Source: Anaerolineae bacterium (GTDB taxonomy: Bacteria > Chloroflexota > Anaerolineae > JACIWR01). From it: a stretch of DNA of 13,579 nucleotides. The notes beneath the pieces are model-generated. The model had not been told where the DNA came from. It did no database searches and saw only the letters and a list, made by a program, of their open reading frames with translations. A program made the position numbers and the translations under genes. Of this stretch, positions 12,734 to 13,579 are shown piece after piece (position 1 is the stretch's first letter; each line of letters starts with the position of its first letter). Location of the stretch: assembly GCA_021162125.1 (NCBI GenBank), contig JAGGZG010000394.1:1-13579 (forward strand). The letters run 5' to 3'.

Positions 12734-13579
12734 ATGCGAACCCGTAAAAATATTGGCCATCGGGATGGTGCTGATACTCTTGATGAGCCTCGTTGGCGTA
12801 GTGCCGGTGTCTGCCCAAGGGCCGTCAACGGACCCAGACCCCATTGATGTGACGGCCAAGCTGAATAAAATGGGGCCTGACAGAGTCAAACTAGAGTCTG
12901 TGGAAATTCCAGAGTTGGGTCGGCTCCCATCCGGGGATTTCGAAGTGGGTGATCCGGTCTGGGCACTGGTCTACGACGATTACTACGGCAAAGTGCTTCT
13001 CAGGCCGTTCACAGTGATGGCTACTACTGACCACTGTGAGGTCTGGGTGGCGGACGATCTGAGCTGGCCTGAGGGCGACGCCCGGCCCACACCCGTGGTT
13101 ACTCCCGATCAGGCGGCGTACATCGCCAGTGAGTTCGAAACCAACATTTGGCCCACGGACACCGACTTCTTCGGCATGCCGGATGAGCATGATGGCAGCG
13201 CTGCGATCTTACCGGGCATGATAGGGCTCCCGCCGGACTACTACGTTGGCACCAAAAACATCATCATGGTAAGCAATGTCCGGGATGACAACTACTATGA
13301 CTCCACCTACCCCTTCTACATAGCTGGCTTCTATTGGAGTCTCTACGAAGACTTCTTCGACCGGAACATCATCAACATTGACGCCTACGATTGGGCGAAC
13401 CGCCTTGGTCCCGACGACTCGCCATGGCGCGGGCCGGACCCCGACCGCTGGCGCCCCCACCTCTACGAGGGTGTTGTCGCCCACGAGTATCAGCACCTGA
13501 TCCACGATGACAACGACTTCGATGAAGAGACATGGCTCAACGAGGGCATGTCCATGTTCGCCGAGTGGCTGTGCGGCTA
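12734..13579 (+). CDS. Secreted zinc metallopeptidase (M6/M30-like), partial, apparent frameshift
   Basis: This protein runs off the window end. The long open frame is phased with the ATG at 12765 and is open for 271 codons to the end. The best start, ATG 12734 after GGAGG, lies in a different phase and gives only 37 codons. Removing one A from the A5 run at 12746-12750 joins them and yields MRTRKILAIGMVLILLMSLV and then GVVPVSAQG, a textbook signal peptide with cleavage after VSA. The mature part has a beta-rich N-terminal region and, near the window end, AHEYQHLIH with H250, E251 and H254 (numbered after joining). ETWLNEGMSMFAEW follows with E270 as the likely third zinc ligand, the gluzincin pattern H-E-X-X-H...E. 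The nearest families are M6 immune inhibitor A-like and M30-like peptidases. One-base sequencing error, phase variation or pseudogene cannot be separated from here. Confidence 0.75.

Overview
The window reads as a G+C-rich bacterial chromosome segment. The best guess for the host is Chloroflexota (Anaerolineae-like). This rests on the Thr/Pro-rich linker of the lipoprotein, the BrnT-like/CopG-like toxin-antitoxin pair, and palindromic repeats between genes. It is an inference from protein style; no rRNA or other decisive marker is present.

Layout. (1) 1-382 has no gene but holds five short inverted repeats. (2) 383-2293 (+) is a compact operon: an endonuclease III-family DNA glycosylase, a histidine-phosphatase-superfamily enzyme (4-base overlap) and a two-TM membrane protein (26-base overlap). 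(3) 2312-4870 (-) is an SbcC-type SMC-like ATPase, convergent with the operon, and no sbcD lies beside it. (4) 4871-5192 is noncoding, with a long hairpin, a likely sbcC promoter and a strong two-way terminator. (5) 5193-10966 (-) is a cell-surface/polysaccharide block. In transcription order it runs: FemAB-like peptidyltransferase, Wzz/CpsC-like chain-length protein, BrnT-like toxin and CopG-like antitoxin, CpsD-like BY-kinase, B12-binding radical SAM enzyme, and dTDP-glucose 4,6-dehydratase. (6) 10967-11402 is a divergent intergenic region with promoters on both sides and a terminator-like leader hairpin. (7) 11403-12482 (+) is a Thr/Pro-rich lipoprotein with two FxLYD-like beta domains. (8) 12483-12733 is noncoding, with a nested inverted repeat. 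(9) 12734 to the window end (+) is a secreted HEXXH zinc metallopeptidase, incomplete at the 3' side. Its signal peptide appears to be split by a one-base frameshift in an A5 run.

How they fit together. The Wzz-like protein and the BY-kinase would regulate polymer length and export, RfbB would supply dTDP-4-keto-6-deoxyglucose, and the FemAB-like enzyme would modify peptidoglycan. The lipoprotein and metallopeptidase are exported. The glycosylase and SbcC belong to DNA repair. I do not see a clearly new multi-gene system. The observations most worth checking are the metallopeptidase frameshift, a GTGCCC-N17-TATAAT promoter shape shared by sbcC and the FemAB-like gene, a palindromic repeat used twice at gene ends, the candidate attenuator or small RNA before the lipoprotein, and the toxin-antitoxin pair splitting the Wzz/kinase pair.
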